A DNA stretch of 64,000 bases from positions 186,001 to 250,000 of the forward strand of contig NZ_JACDUR010000010.1 in the NCBI RefSeq assembly GCF_013761175.1, in the 5' to 3' direction. Made by a program: the position numbers and the translations under genes. The stretch's first letter is position 1, and the number at the start of each line of letters is the position of its first letter. Shown piece by piece: positions 12,677 to 20,443 of this stretch. Under the pieces are notes generated by a model. It was not told the origin of the DNA, ran no database searches, and worked only from the letters and a program-made list of their open reading frames with translations. The DNA comes from Nonomuraea soli (lineage in GTDB: Bacteria > Actinomycetota > Actinomycetes > Streptosporangiales > Streptosporangiaceae).

Positions 12677-12985
12677 ATGGCGGGACAGAAGATCCGCATT
12701 CGGCTCAAGGCCTATGACCACGAGGTCATCGACAGCTCGGCCAAGAAGATCGTCGAGACTGTGACGCGGACTGGAGCGAAGGTCGCTGGCCCGGTGCCGC
12801 TGCCGACCGAGAAGAACGTGTACTGCGTCATCCGCTCGCCGCACAAGTACAAGGACAGCCGCGAGCACTTTGAGATGCGCACGCACAAGCGGCTGATTGA
12901 CATCATCGACCCGACGCCCAAGACCGTCGACTCGCTCATGCGTCTCGACCTGCCGGCTGGCGTCGACATCTCGATCAAGCTCTGA
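12677..12985 (+). CDS. rpsJ: 30S ribosomal protein S10 / NusE
   Basis: S10 of the 30S head, also the NusE antitermination factor; 102 residues, standard length. Conserved RIRLKAYDHEVIDSS and the tip segment YCVIRSPHKYKDSREHFE are present. ATG 12677 gives the family N-terminus MAGQKIRIRLK; the open frame continues upstream but only through leader sequence. First gene of the S10 operon, with a 270-base leader carrying an inverted repeat and an attenuator-like hairpin. rplC starts 13 bases after the stop. Confidence 0.98.
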   Translation: MAGQKIRIRLKAYDHEVIDSSAKKIVETVTRTGAKVAGPVPLPTEKNVYCVIRSPHKYKDSREHFEMRTHKRLIDIIDPTPKTVDSLMRLDLPAGVDISIKL

Positions 12986-12998
12986 GGGACACACTGAC

Positions 12999-13649
12999 AT
13001 GGCTAAGACGATCAAGGGCGTCCTGGGCAAGAAGCTCGGCATGACCCAGGTCTTCGACGCGGACAACCGGCTCGTTCCGGTCACCGTGGTCGAGGCCGGT
13101 CCGTGTGTGGTCACCCGCATCCGCTCCGCCGAGAAGGACGGCTACTCCGCCATCCAGCTCGGCTTCGGTCAGGTCGACCCCCGCAAGGTCAACAAGCCGC
13201 TCGGCGACTACCTGCGCAAGCACGACATCACGCCCCGCCGTTACTTCACGGAGATCCGCACCGACGACGCGGGCGACTACACCCTGGGCCAGGAGCTCCT
13301 GGCCGACACCTTCGAGGCTGGCCAGTACGTCGACGTGACTGGCAAGTCGAAGGGCAAGGGCTTCGCTGGTGTCATGAAGCGCCACGGTTTCGGTGGTCTG
13401 GGTGCCTCGCACGGTACCCAGCGCAAGCACCGCTCGCCGGGTTCCATCGGTGGCTGCGCCACCCCGGGCCGCGTTTTCAAGGGTCTGCGCATGGCTGGCC
13501 GGATGGGTAACGTCCGCACCACCGTGCAGAGCCTCAAGGTTCACGCCATCGACGCCGAGAAGGGCCTCATCCTGATCAAGGGTGCGATCCCCGGCGCGAA
13601 CGGCAGCCTGGTTCTCGTCCGCACCGCTGCTAAGAAGGGGGCCAAGTGA
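12999..13649 (+). CDS. rplC: 50S ribosomal protein L3
   Basis: Early 23S rRNA-binding assembly protein whose loop reaches the peptidyl-transferase centre; 216 residues. The loop region GGLGASHGTQRKHRSPGSI and GRVFKGLRMAGRMG is intact. Actinobacterial L3 is of this length. ATG 12999 starts MAKTIKGVLGKKLGMTQVF. The end overlaps rplD by four bases (GTGA), implying coupled translation. Confidence 0.98.
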   Translation: MAKTIKGVLGKKLGMTQVFDADNRLVPVTVVEAGPCVVTRIRSAEKDGYSAIQLGFGQVDPRKVNKPLGDYLRKHDITPRRYFTEIRTDDAGDYTLGQELLADTFEAGQYVDVTGKSKGKGFAGVMKRHGFGGLGASHGTQRKHRSPGSIGGCATPGRVFKGLRMAGRMGNVRTTVQSLKVHAIDAEKGLILIKGAIPGANGSLVLVRTAAKKGAK

Positions 13650-14296
13650 GCACCATCGACGTCCTCGACGCCAGCGGCGCCAAGACCGGCTCCGTCGACC
13701 TTCCCGAGGACATCTTCGGCGCCAAGGTCAACGTCCCGCTGATCCACCAGGTCGTCGTGGCCCAGCTCGCCGCTCGCCGGCAGGGCACCCACAAGGCCAA
13801 GACCCGCGGTGAGGTCAGCGGTGGCGGCAAGAAGCCGTACCGCCAGAAGGGCACCGGTCGCGCCCGTCAGGGTTCGACCCGCGCGCCGCAGTTCACCGGC
13901 GGTGGCACCGTCCACGGTCCGGTTCCGCGCGACTACTCGCAGCGGACCCCCAAGAAGATGAAGGCCGCCGCTCTGCGTGGCGCGCTGTCGGACCGCGCGT
14001 CCGGCAACCGCGTGCACGTGGTGAGCAGCCTGGTCTCGGGTGACACGCCCAAGACCAAGGCGACTCTGGAGGCCCTGCGCAAGATCACCCAGGGCGCTCG
14101 CGTTCTCGTCGTCGTCGACGAGACCGACCAGCTGACCTGGCTGAGCCTGCGCAACGCTCCCGAGGTCCACCTGCTGGACGCCGGGCAGCTCAACACCTAC
14201 GACGTGCTCTGCAGCGACGACGTGGTCTTCACGCAGGAGGCCTACGACCAGGTTGTGGCTCGCCTGAGCCAGGGCGCTGGGAAGGAAGACGCCTGA
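13646..14296 (+). CDS. rplD: 50S ribosomal protein L4
   Basis: 23S rRNA-binding protein lining the exit tunnel, 216 residues. The extended tunnel loop is visible as SGGGKKPYRQKGTGRARQG followed by TRAPQFTGGG. In E. coli L4 represses the S10 operon through its leader; whether it does so here is unknown, although the rpsJ leader has structure. GTG 13646 overlaps the rplC stop; the rplD stop overlaps the rplW ATG by one base. Confidence 0.98.
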   Translation: MSTIDVLDASGAKTGSVDLPEDIFGAKVNVPLIHQVVVAQLAARRQGTHKAKTRGEVSGGGKKPYRQKGTGRARQGSTRAPQFTGGGTVHGPVPRDYSQRTPKKMKAAALRGALSDRASGNRVHVVSSLVSGDTPKTKATLEALRKITQGARVLVVVDETDQLTWLSLRNAPEVHLLDAGQLNTYDVLCSDDVVFTQEAYDQVVARLSQGAGKEDA

Positions 14297-14598
14297 TGGA
14301 GAAGATCGCGGACCCGCGCGACATCATCGTCAAGCCCGTGGTCTCCGAGAAGAGCTACGGTCTGATCGACGAGCACAACAAGTACACGTTCCTGGTGAAG
14401 AAGAACGCGAACAAGACCGCGATCAAGATCGCGATCGAGCAGATCTTCGAGGTCAAGGTCACCAGCGTGAACACGATCAACCGGCAGGGCAAGCGCAAGC
14501 GCACCCGCACCGGTTTCGGCAAGCGTCCCGACACCAAGCGCGCGATTGTGAGCCTGGCCGAGGGTGACCGCATCGACATCTTCGGTGCGGTCGGCTAA
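14296..14598 (+). CDS. rplW: 50S ribosomal protein L23
   Basis: Tunnel-exit protein that docks signal recognition particle and trigger factor; 100 residues. The conserved block KPVVSEKSYGLIDEHNKYTF and the basic loop GKRKRTRTGFGKRPDTKRA are present. Start ATG shares a base with the rplD stop. It is followed by an unusual 240-base gap before rplB, whereas in most bacteria these two genes nearly touch. Confidence 0.98.
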   Translation: MEKIADPRDIIVKPVVSEKSYGLIDEHNKYTFLVKKNANKTAIKIAIEQIFEVKVTSVNTINRQGKRKRTRTGFGKRPDTKRAIVSLAEGDRIDIFGAVG

Positions 14599-14618
14599 AG
14601 CCCTTCCGGGGCTGAATC

Positions 14619-14669
14619 GGGCCAGGGATCCTCGGATCCCCGGCCCATCCCTCCCGGCCCGACCGGGAG
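14619..14669 (+). other. Two hairpins in the rplW-rplB gap
   Basis: First stem: GGGCCAGGGATC (14619-14630), loop CTCG, GATCCCCGGCCC (14635-14646), one mismatch. Second: CTCCCGG (14651-14657), loop CCCGA, CCGGGAG (14663-14669), perfect. No U-tract follows. They may set an RNA-processing or partial-termination point inside the S10 operon. Confidence 0.6.
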
Positions 14670-14838
14670 AGGCCTTCGCGGCCGCGACCAGCGGACGAGG
14701 AGGCGCGCTTGACCAGCGAACCCCTCCGGGGCCGCCCAGGTGGCTCCCGGCAGGGGTCGTGGCATGCGCACTGTAGTGAAAGAAGAGGCGAGGAGCCTCA
14801 TGGCTCTGAGTCTCACCGACAAAGGATGAACGAAAAAG

Positions 14839-15675
14839 ATGGGCATCCGTAAGTACAAGCCGACGACCCCGGGTCGCCGCGGCTCGAGTGTCTCGGACTT
14901 CTCCGAGATCACCCGCAGCACGCCCGAGAAGTCGCTGCTTGCTCCCCTTCACAGCAAGGGCGGCCGCAACGCTCACGGTCGAGTGACCGCTCGCCACCAG
15001 GGCGGCGGCCACAAGCGCGCCTACCGGATCATCGACTTCCGCAGGCATGACAAGGACGGCATCCCGGCCAAGGTCGCTCACATCGAGTATGACCCCAACC
15101 GCACCGCCAACATCGCTCTGCTGCACTACGCCGACGGCGAGAAGCGCTACATCATCGCGCCGACCGGCCTCAAGCAGGGTGACCGCATCGAGAACGGCCC
15201 CGGCGCTGACATCAAGCCGGGCAACTGCCTCCCGCTGCGCAACATCCCGACCGGTACCTTCATCCACGCGGTGGAGCTCCGTCCGGGTGGTGGCGCGAAG
15301 CTGGGCCGGTCCGCGGGCGCTCAGATCCAGCTGCTCGCGAAGGAAGGCCAGTACGCCACGCTGCGTATGCCCTCCGGCGAAATGCGCATGGTCGACGTCC
15401 GCTGCCGCGCTGCGGTCGGCCAGGTCGGCAACGCCGAGCAGGGCAACATCAACTGGGGTAAGGCCGGCCGTATGCGGTGGAAGGGCAAGCGCCCGACCGT
15501 CCGTGGTGTCGCGATGAACCCTGTGGACCACCCGCACGGTGGTGGTGAGGGTAAGACCTCCGGTGGTCGCCACCCGGTCAACCCGAAGGGTAAGCCCGAG
15601 GGCCGTACCCGCGCGGCGAACAAGGCCAGCGACAGGCTGATCATCCGCCGTCGTTCTAAGAGGAAGAAGCGGTAG
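14839..15675 (+). CDS. rplB: 50S ribosomal protein L2
   Basis: Highly conserved 23S rRNA protein needed for subunit association and peptidyl transfer; 278 residues. The signature MNPVDHPHGGGEG with the functional His lies near the C-terminus, and GRNAHGRVTARHQGGGHK is intact. ATG 14839 is preceded by AAAGGATGAACG. The preceding gap suggests its own promoter or a processing site. Confidence 0.98.
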   Translation: MGIRKYKPTTPGRRGSSVSDFSEITRSTPEKSLLAPLHSKGGRNAHGRVTARHQGGGHKRAYRIIDFRRHDKDGIPAKVAHIEYDPNRTANIALLHYADGEKRYIIAPTGLKQGDRIENGPGADIKPGNCLPLRNIPTGTFIHAVELRPGGGAKLGRSAGAQIQLLAKEGQYATLRMPSGEMRMVDVRCRAAVGQVGNAEQGNINWGKAGRMRWKGKRPTVRGVAMNPVDHPHGGGEGKTSGGRHPVNPKGKPEGRTRAANKASDRLIIRRRSKRKKR

Positions 15676-15686
15676 GAGCAGCCAGT

Positions 15687-15965
15687 ATGCCTCGTAGCCT
15701 TAAGAAGGGTCCCTTCGTGGACGGCCACCTTCAGAAGAAGGTCGACGTCCAGAACGAGAAGGGCACGAAGAACGTCATCAAGACGTGGTCGCGGCGCTCC
15801 ATGATCGTGCCGTCCATGATCGGGCACACGATCGCCGTCCACGACGGCCGCAAGCACGTGCCGGTGTTCGTCACCGACTCGATGATCGGCCACAAGCTCG
15901 GCGAGTTCGCGCCGACGCGCACGTTCCGCAGCCACGTCAAGGAAGACCGCCGCAGCCGGCGGTAG
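15687..15965 (+). CDS. rpsS: 30S ribosomal protein S19
   Basis: Head protein that pairs with S13 and contacts A-site tRNA; 92 residues. MPRSLKKGPFVDGHLQKKV and the conserved GHKLGEFAPTRTF are present. GGAG lies nine bases before the ATG. It sits 11 bases after rplB, in the normal S10 operon position, with rplV 22 bases downstream. Confidence 0.98.
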   Translation: MPRSLKKGPFVDGHLQKKVDVQNEKGTKNVIKTWSRRSMIVPSMIGHTIAVHDGRKHVPVFVTDSMIGHKLGEFAPTRTFRSHVKEDRRSRR

Positions 15966-15987
15966 CCAGCAGAAGTAGGAGAAAGCG

Positions 15988-16341
15988 ATGGAAGCCAGGG
16001 CTCAGGCGCGGTTCGTCCGTGTCACGCCCCAGAAGGCCCGCCGTGTGGTGGACCTCATTCGCGGACTGCCCGCTTCGCAGGCGCAGGCCGTGCTGCAGTT
16101 CGCTCCGCAGTCCGCGAGCGAGTCGATCTACAAGGTGCTCAGCTCCGCCATGGCGAACGCCGAGCACAACTTCGACCTCGACCCGGCCACGCTCGTCGTG
16201 AGCCGCGCGTGGGTCGACGAGGGCCCGACGCTGAAGCGGTTCCGTCCGCGCGCCCAGGGTCGTGCCTACCGGATCAACAAGCGGACCAGCCACATCACTG
16301 TGATCGTGGAATCCCGCGAGCCGAAGGGAAGGACCCGATAG
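15988..16341 (+). CDS. rplV: 50S ribosomal protein L22
   Basis: 23S rRNA protein whose beta-hairpin lines the exit tunnel and macrolide site; 117 residues. Conserved VTPQKARRVVDLIRG opening and the hairpin segment RFRPRAQGRAYRI are present with no visible macrolide-type duplication. AGGAGAAAG precedes the ATG. The stop TAG overlaps the rpsC GTG by one base. Confidence 0.98.
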   Translation: MEARAQARFVRVTPQKARRVVDLIRGLPASQAQAVLQFAPQSASESIYKVLSSAMANAEHNFDLDPATLVVSRAWVDEGPTLKRFRPRAQGRAYRINKRTSHITVIVESREPKGRTR

Positions 16342-17177
16342 TGGGCCAGAAGGTTAACCCGCACGGGTTCCGCCTCGGCATCACGACCGACTTCAAGAGC
16401 CGGTGGTACGCCGACAAGCTCTACAAGTCGTACGTCGCAGAGGACGTTGCCATCCGCCGCATGCTCCAGAAGGGCATGGAGCGGGCCGGCATCTCCAAGG
16501 TCGAGATCGAGCGCACGACGGACCGCGTGCAGGTGGACATCCACACCGCGCGTCCCGGCATCGTCATCGGCCGCCGCGGCGCCGAGGCGGACCGTATCCG
16601 TGGCGACCTCGAGAAGCTGACCAAGAAGCAGGTCCAGCTGAACATCCTCGAGGTCAAGAACCCCGAGATCGACGCGCAGCTCGTCGCGCAGGGTGTCGCC
16701 GAGCAGCTGTCCAGCCGTGTCTCGTTCCGCCGCGCCATGCGCAAGGCGATGCAGTCCGCCATGAAGTCCGGCGCCAAGGGCATCCGTGTCCAGTGCTCCG
16801 GTCGTCTCGGCGGCGCTGAGATGTCCCGGTCGGAGTTTTACCGCGAGGGTCGCGTGCCGCTGCACACCCTTCGCGCGGACATCGACTACGGCTTCTACGA
16901 GGCCCGTACCACCTTCGGCCGCATCGGCGTGAAGGTGTGGATCTACAAGGGCGAGGCTCCGACCAGCCGCGCCGAGCGCGAGGCGGCTGCCGCCGGTGCT
17001 CGCGCCGGTCAGCGTCGCGAGCGCGACGACCGTCGTGGCGGTGGCGGTGGAGACCGTCCGCGTCGCGGTGGTGCCGGTCGTGGCGAGCGTCGCGGTGGCG
17101 GCGCGGGCCGCGCCCCCCGTTCCGAGGCTCAGGCCTCCGAGTCCCAGGCCGCTCAGCCGGTCGCTGAAGGGAGCTGA
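16341..17177 (+). CDS. rpsC: 30S ribosomal protein S3 with RGG-rich tail
   Basis: mRNA-entry-channel protein with an N-terminal KH domain (RPGIVIGRRGAEADRI carries the GXXG loop) and the S3 C-terminal domain; 278 residues. The last 55 or so residues form a Gly/Arg-rich low-complexity tail (RRGGGGGDRPRRGG, RGERRGGGAGRAPR) ending in a Gln/Ala/Ser stretch. Such tails are known in actinobacterial S3. GTG 16341 is fixed by the family start GQKVNPHGFRLG and by overlap with the rplV stop. Confidence 0.98.
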   Translation: MGQKVNPHGFRLGITTDFKSRWYADKLYKSYVAEDVAIRRMLQKGMERAGISKVEIERTTDRVQVDIHTARPGIVIGRRGAEADRIRGDLEKLTKKQVQLNILEVKNPEIDAQLVAQGVAEQLSSRVSFRRAMRKAMQSAMKSGAKGIRVQCSGRLGGAEMSRSEFYREGRVPLHTLRADIDYGFYEARTTFGRIGVKVWIYKGEAPTSRAEREAAAAGARAGQRRERDDRRGGGGGDRPRRGGAGRGERRGGGAGRAPRSEAQASESQAAQPVAEGS

Positions 17178-17179
17178 CC

Positions 17180-17599
17180 ATGCTGATCCCTCGCAGGGTC
17201 AAGCACCGCAAGCAGCACCGTCCTGACCGCAGCGGCGCTGCCAAGGGCGGCACCAGGGTCGTGTTCGGCGAGTTCGGCATTCAGGCTGTCGAGCACAGCT
17301 ACGTGACGAACCGTCAGATCGAGTCCGCTCGTATCGCCATGACCCGTCACATCCGCCGTGGCGGAAAGGTCTGGATCAACATCTACCCGGACCGTCCGCT
17401 CACCAAGAAGCCGGCCGAGACCCGCATGGGTTCCGGTAAGGGTTCGCCGGAGTGGTGGATCGCCAACGTCAAGCCCGGTCGCGTGATGTTCGAGCTCAGC
17501 GGTGTCGCGGAGCCCGTGGCTCGTGAGGCTCTCAAGCGCGCGATCCACAAGCTCCCGATGAAGTGCAAGATCGTCAAGCGTGAAGTTGGGGAGGCGTGA
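17180..17599 (+). CDS. rplP: 50S ribosomal protein L16
   Basis: Late-assembly protein near the A-site and GTPase centre; 139 residues, standard. Conserved MLIPRRVKHRKQHRP and GSGKGSPEWWIANVKPGRVMF segments. The Arg in the PEWW region that is often hydroxylated is within the conserved context. It follows rpsC by two bases, and its TGA overlaps the rpmC start. Confidence 0.98.
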   Translation: MLIPRRVKHRKQHRPDRSGAAKGGTRVVFGEFGIQAVEHSYVTNRQIESARIAMTRHIRRGGKVWINIYPDRPLTKKPAETRMGSGKGSPEWWIANVKPGRVMFELSGVAEPVAREALKRAIHKLPMKCKIVKREVGEA

Positions 17600-17838
17600 T
17601 GGCTAGGGGTCTGACCGCCGGCGATCTGCGTGAAGAGGACCAGGAGGGCCTGGTCCAGAAGCTGAAGGAAGCCAAGGAGGAGCTCTTCAACCTCCGCTTC
17701 CAGGCAGCCACCGGTCAGCTGGAGAGCCACGGGCGGCTCCGCGCTGTCCGCCGTGAGATCGCCCGAATCTACACCGTCATGCGTGAGCGCGAGCTCGGCA
17801 TCATCCAGACGGTCGAGAAGGAGTCGAGCGATGTCTGA
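17599..17838 (+). CDS. rpmC: 50S ribosomal protein L29
   Basis: Two-helix 23S rRNA protein at the tunnel exit; 79 residues. Motif LKEAKEELFNLRFQAATGQL and RREIARIYTVMRERE are typical. ATG 17599 is preferred to the in-frame GTG 17596 because GGGGAGG ends at 17594, four bases before it. The ATG overlaps the rplP stop and the gene end overlaps rpsQ by eight bases. Confidence 0.97.
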   Translation: MARGLTAGDLREEDQEGLVQKLKEAKEELFNLRFQAATGQLESHGRLRAVRREIARIYTVMRERELGIIQTVEKESSDV

Positions 17839-18106
17839 GGCTACCGAGACCACCCAGCGGAGCTACCGCAAGACCCGTGAGGGTCTGGTCGTCAGCGACA
17901 AGATGGACAAGACCGTGGTCGTGTCCGTCGAGGACCGCGTCAAGCACCCGCTGTACGGCAAGGTCATCCGCCGGACCAAGAAGTACAAGGCGCACGACGA
18001 GCAGAACGCCTGCGGCGTCGGCGACCGTGTCCTTCTGATGGAGACCCGTCCGATGTCGGCCACCAAGCGGTGGCGCGTCGTGGAGATCCTCGAGAAGGCC
18101 AAGTAG
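17831..18106 (+). CDS. rpsQ: 30S ribosomal protein S17
   Basis: OB-fold primary 16S rRNA-binding protein; 91 residues. GLVVSDKMDKTVVV and VGDRVLLMETRPMSATKRW are conserved blocks. ATG 17831 lies inside the end of rpmC (eight-base overlap) and gives an N-terminus rich in Thr and Glu, as in other actinobacteria. It is the last gene of the S10 operon; a 280-base gap with strong hairpins follows. Confidence 0.98.
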   Translation: MSEATETTQRSYRKTREGLVVSDKMDKTVVVSVEDRVKHPLYGKVIRRTKKYKAHDEQNACGVGDRVLLMETRPMSATKRWRVVEILEKAK

Positions 18107-18112
18107 TACCTG

Positions 18113-18148
18113 GAGCCGGTGTGCTTGTGGTAATGAGCACACCGGCTC
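18113..18148 (+). terminator. Perfect 13-bp hairpin after rpsQ
   Basis: GAGCCGGTGTGCT (18113-18125) and AGCACACCGGCTC (18136-18148), ten-base loop, no U-tract. It begins seven bases after the S10-operon stop and is probably its terminator or a 3'-end stabiliser. Confidence 0.7.
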
Positions 18149-18167
18149 TGACGGTAAGCTGAGATTT

Positions 18168-18202
18168 CGCGCCTCCAGTGGGCTGTCGGCCCGGGAGGCG
18201 CG
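18168..18202 (+). other. Second hairpin in the rpsQ-rplN gap
   Basis: CGCGCCTCC (18168-18176) pairs perfectly with GGAGGCGCG (18194-18202) around a 17-base loop. With the hairpin at 18113 it makes a double structure between the S10 and spc operons. Confidence 0.6.
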
Positions 18203-18327
18203 TTATCGCGCCTGCGTGGGGCTGTCTCCCATGGAGGCGTCCAAGGGCAGGGTTCTCGAGCCCGCCGCCTGCGGGGCGATCCGCTGTGCCGTAGGGCAGA
18301 GCAGGTTGTCGCCGTGGGACCAAGACC

Positions 18328-18384
18328 ATGAAGTTCCGCAAGGCTCGCGCACGCGTGAGAACCGGCGGAGACCAACAGGAGTAG
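18328..18384 (+). CDS. Possible 18-codon leader peptide before rplN
   Basis: ATG 18328 opens a short basic frame (MKFRKARARVRTGG and four more residues) ending TAG at 18382-18384, two bases before the rplN GTG. It has no strong ribosome site of its own. Its end position would allow translational coupling to rplN. It may be chance, but the basic, ribosomal-protein-like composition is notable. Confidence 0.25.
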   Translation: MKFRKARARVRTGGDQQE

Positions 18385-18386
18385 AC

Positions 18387-18758
18387 GTGATCCAGCAGGA
18401 GTCGCGGCTCAAGGTCGCCGACAACACTGGTGCCAAGGAGATTCTTTGCATCCGTGTTCTCGGTGGCTCCGGCCGTCGCTACGCCGGCATCGGTGACATC
18501 ATCGTCGCCACCGTCAAGGATGCCCTTCCCGGCTCGACCGGTGTGAAGAAGGGCGACGTCGTCAAGGCTGTCGTCGTTCGCACGACCAAGGAGCGCCGTC
18601 GTCCCGACGGTTCCTACATTCGCTTCGACGAGAACGCCGCCGTCATCATCAAGGACAGCGGCGACCCCCGTGGCACTCGCATCTTCGGCCCGGTCGGCCG
18701 CGAGCTGCGCGACAAGAAGTTCATGCGCATCATCTCGCTCGCTCCGGAGGTGCTGTGA
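18387..18758 (+). CDS. rplN: 50S ribosomal protein L14
   Basis: Interface protein contacting 16S rRNA helix 14; 123 residues. Starts MIQQESRLKVADNTGAKEIL, the family N-terminus, and contains GDIIVATVKDALPGSTGVKKG and GTRIFGPVGRELR. GTG 18387 follows CAGGAG. First gene of the spc operon here, separated from rpsQ by hairpins. The end overlaps the rplX start by one base. Confidence 0.98.
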   Translation: MIQQESRLKVADNTGAKEILCIRVLGGSGRRYAGIGDIIVATVKDALPGSTGVKKGDVVKAVVVRTTKERRRPDGSYIRFDENAAVIIKDSGDPRGTRIFGPVGRELRDKKFMRIISLAPEVL

Positions 18759-19063
18759 TGCCGAAGTCTCTGCACGTGAAGAAGGGTGACCTGGTTCAGG
18801 TCATCGCCGGCAAGGACAAGGGCGCCAAGGGCCGTGTCATCGCCGTTCACCTCGCCGCCGAGCGCGTCGTGGTCGAGGGCGTCAACATGGTGACCAAGCA
18901 CCAGAAGGAGAACTTCCAGGGCCCGCGCGGCGCCAAGAGCGGCGGTGTGCAGCGCATGGAGGCTCCGATTCACGTGAGCAACGTGAAGAAGGCCAAGGAC
19001 GACAAGCCTGCCGACAAGAAGGCCGACAAGCCGGCCAAGGAGTCGGAGGGTGAGGACAAGTAA
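18758..19063 (+). CDS. rplX: 50S ribosomal protein L24
   Basis: Assembly-initiating 23S rRNA protein with a KOW motif (KKGDLVQVIAGKDKGAKGRV); 101 residues. The C-terminal 25 residues are a Lys/Asp/Ala-rich extension (KKADKPAKESEGEDK). ATG 18758 is preferred over GTG 18755 because GGAGG (18746-18750) then has a seven-base spacing. The stop overlaps the rplE ATG. Confidence 0.97.
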   Translation: MPKSLHVKKGDLVQVIAGKDKGAKGRVIAVHLAAERVVVEGVNMVTKHQKENFQGPRGAKSGGVQRMEAPIHVSNVKKAKDDKPADKKADKPAKESEGEDK

Positions 19064-19632
19064 TGACTGAGACGACTGTCGAGCGTCCCACCCCTCGCCT
19101 GAAGACGAAGTACCGCGAGGAGATCATCGCCAAGCTCCGCGAGGAGTTCGGCATCGAGAACGTCATGCTGGTGCCCGGCCTGACCAAGATCAAGGTCAAC
19201 ATGGGTGTCGGCGAGGCCGCTCGCGACTCCAAGCTGATCGAGGGCGCCGTGCGCGACCTCACCGTGATCACCGGCCAGAAGCCCGCCGTGGTCCGCGCCC
19301 GCAAGTCCATCGCGCAGTTCAAGCTGCGTGAGGGCATGCCGATCGGCGCCCACGTCACCCTGCGTGGCGACCGCATGTGGGAGTTCCTGGACCGGCTGCT
19401 GTCGCTGGCGCTGCCGCGTATCCGTGACTTCCGTGGTCTGTCGCCCAAGCAGTTCGACGGCAACGGGAACTACACCTTCGGTCTGACCGAGCAGGTCATG
19501 TTCCACGAGGTCGACCAGGACAAGGTCGACCGGCCCCGCGGTATGGACATCACTCTGGTGACCACCGCGAAGACCGACGACCAGGGCCGGGCGCTGCTCA
19601 AGCACCTCGGGTTCCCGTTCAAGGAGGCCTGA
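19063..19632 (+). CDS. rplE: 50S ribosomal protein L5
   Basis: 5S rRNA-binding protein of the central protuberance; 189 residues. VPGLTKIKVNMGVGEA and LRGDRMWEFLDRLLSLALPRIRDFRG are conserved. The first 15 residues are a family-variable extension. ATG uses the last base of the rplX stop. rpsN follows after two bases. Confidence 0.98.
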   Translation: MTETTVERPTPRLKTKYREEIIAKLREEFGIENVMLVPGLTKIKVNMGVGEAARDSKLIEGAVRDLTVITGQKPAVVRARKSIAQFKLREGMPIGAHVTLRGDRMWEFLDRLLSLALPRIRDFRGLSPKQFDGNGNYTFGLTEQVMFHEVDQDKVDRPRGMDITLVTTAKTDDQGRALLKHLGFPFKEA

Positions 19633-19634
19633 TC

Positions 19635-19820
19635 ATGGCTAAGACGTCCCTGAAGGTGAAGGCCGCGCGCAAGGCGAAGTTCTCCGTGCGCGCCTACACC
19701 CGGTGCTCGCGCTGCGGCCGTCCGCGCGCCGTCTACAAGAAGTTCGGCCTGTGCCGCGTGTGCTTCCGTGAGATGGCGCACCGCGGCGAGCTGCCGGGCA
19801 TCACCAAGTCCAGCTGGTAA
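19635..19820 (+). CDS. rpsN: 30S ribosomal protein S14, zinc-binding type Z
   Basis: Short S14 of 61 residues with the zinc ribbon CSRC...CRVC (CXXC-X12-CXXC), which marks the zinc-containing C+ form. Many actinobacteria also carry a longer zinc-free paralogue elsewhere, induced under zinc limitation; none is in this window. Motif RPRAVYKKFGLCRVCFREMA is intact. The 206-base gap to rpsH contains two hairpins. Confidence 0.97.
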   Translation: MAKTSLKVKAARKAKFSVRAYTRCSRCGRPRAVYKKFGLCRVCFREMAHRGELPGITKSSW

Positions 19821-19832
19821 CAGCTCGCATGT

Positions 19833-19897
19833 CCCGGCACCTGCGAAGGTGCCGGGTCCATATGCCTGTCGCGGCACTCGGCCCGCCGAGTGTCGCG
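19833..19897 (+). other. Pair of hairpins between rpsN and rpsH
   Basis: First: CCCGGCACCT (19833-19842), GNRA loop GCGA, AGGTGCCGGG (19847-19856), perfect. Second: CGCGGCACTCGG (19870-19881), loop CCCG, CCGAGTGTCGCG (19886-19897), one G-U pair. No U-tract. In E. coli the S8 repressor site lies at rplE, so an S8-related control site near rpsH would be worth testing; equally these may be partial terminators. Confidence 0.6.
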
Positions 19898-20026
19898 CTC
19901 CCTCGCGGGGGACGGGCGAAGGTAAGTATCCATGGCGGTCCGCCAGGACCGCATGACCACGCTGTAGGTCCACCGGCAGAGCTCTGCTCGGCCGACTGGA
20001 AACCGCGGCGAGGAAGGCCGTTGGCC

Positions 20027-20425
20027 ATGACGATGACCGACCCGATCGCAGACATGTTGACACGTCTGCGCAACGCGAATTCGGCATACCACGACTCCGT
20101 GACGATGCCGTATTCGAAGATCAAGGCGCACATCGCCGAGATCCTCCAGCAGGAGGGCTACATCCAGTCTTGGACCGTTGAGGAGGCCAAGCCTGCGAGG
20201 CAGCTCGTCGTGGAGCTCAAGTTCGGGCCGAGCCGTGAGCGTTCGCTTGCGGGGCTGCGCCGGGTTTCCAAGCCCGGGCTGCGTGTTTACGCGAAGAAGG
20301 ACAACCTGCCTCGAGTCCTGGGCGGGCTGGGCGTCGCGATCATCTCGACGTCCGCCGGTCTCATGACCGACAAGCAGGCCGGCAAGCGTGGCGTGGGCGG
20401 CGAAGTCCTCGCCTACGTCTGGTAA
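20027..20425 (+). CDS. rpsH: 30S ribosomal protein S8
   Basis: Central-domain 16S rRNA-binding protein and, in E. coli, the spc-operon repressor; 132 residues. MTMTDPIADMLTRLRNAN is the usual actinobacterial N-terminus and supports ATG 20027 over ATG 20033. C-terminal GVAIISTSAGLMTD and GGEVLAYVW are conserved. GAGGAAGG lies nine bases upstream. Confidence 0.98.
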   Translation: MTMTDPIADMLTRLRNANSAYHDSVTMPYSKIKAHIAEILQQEGYIQSWTVEEAKPARQLVVELKFGPSRERSLAGLRRVSKPGLRVYAKKDNLPRVLGGLGVAIISTSAGLMTDKQAGKRGVGGEVLAYVW

Positions 20426-20443
20426 CGAGGGGAGGTACTTAGC

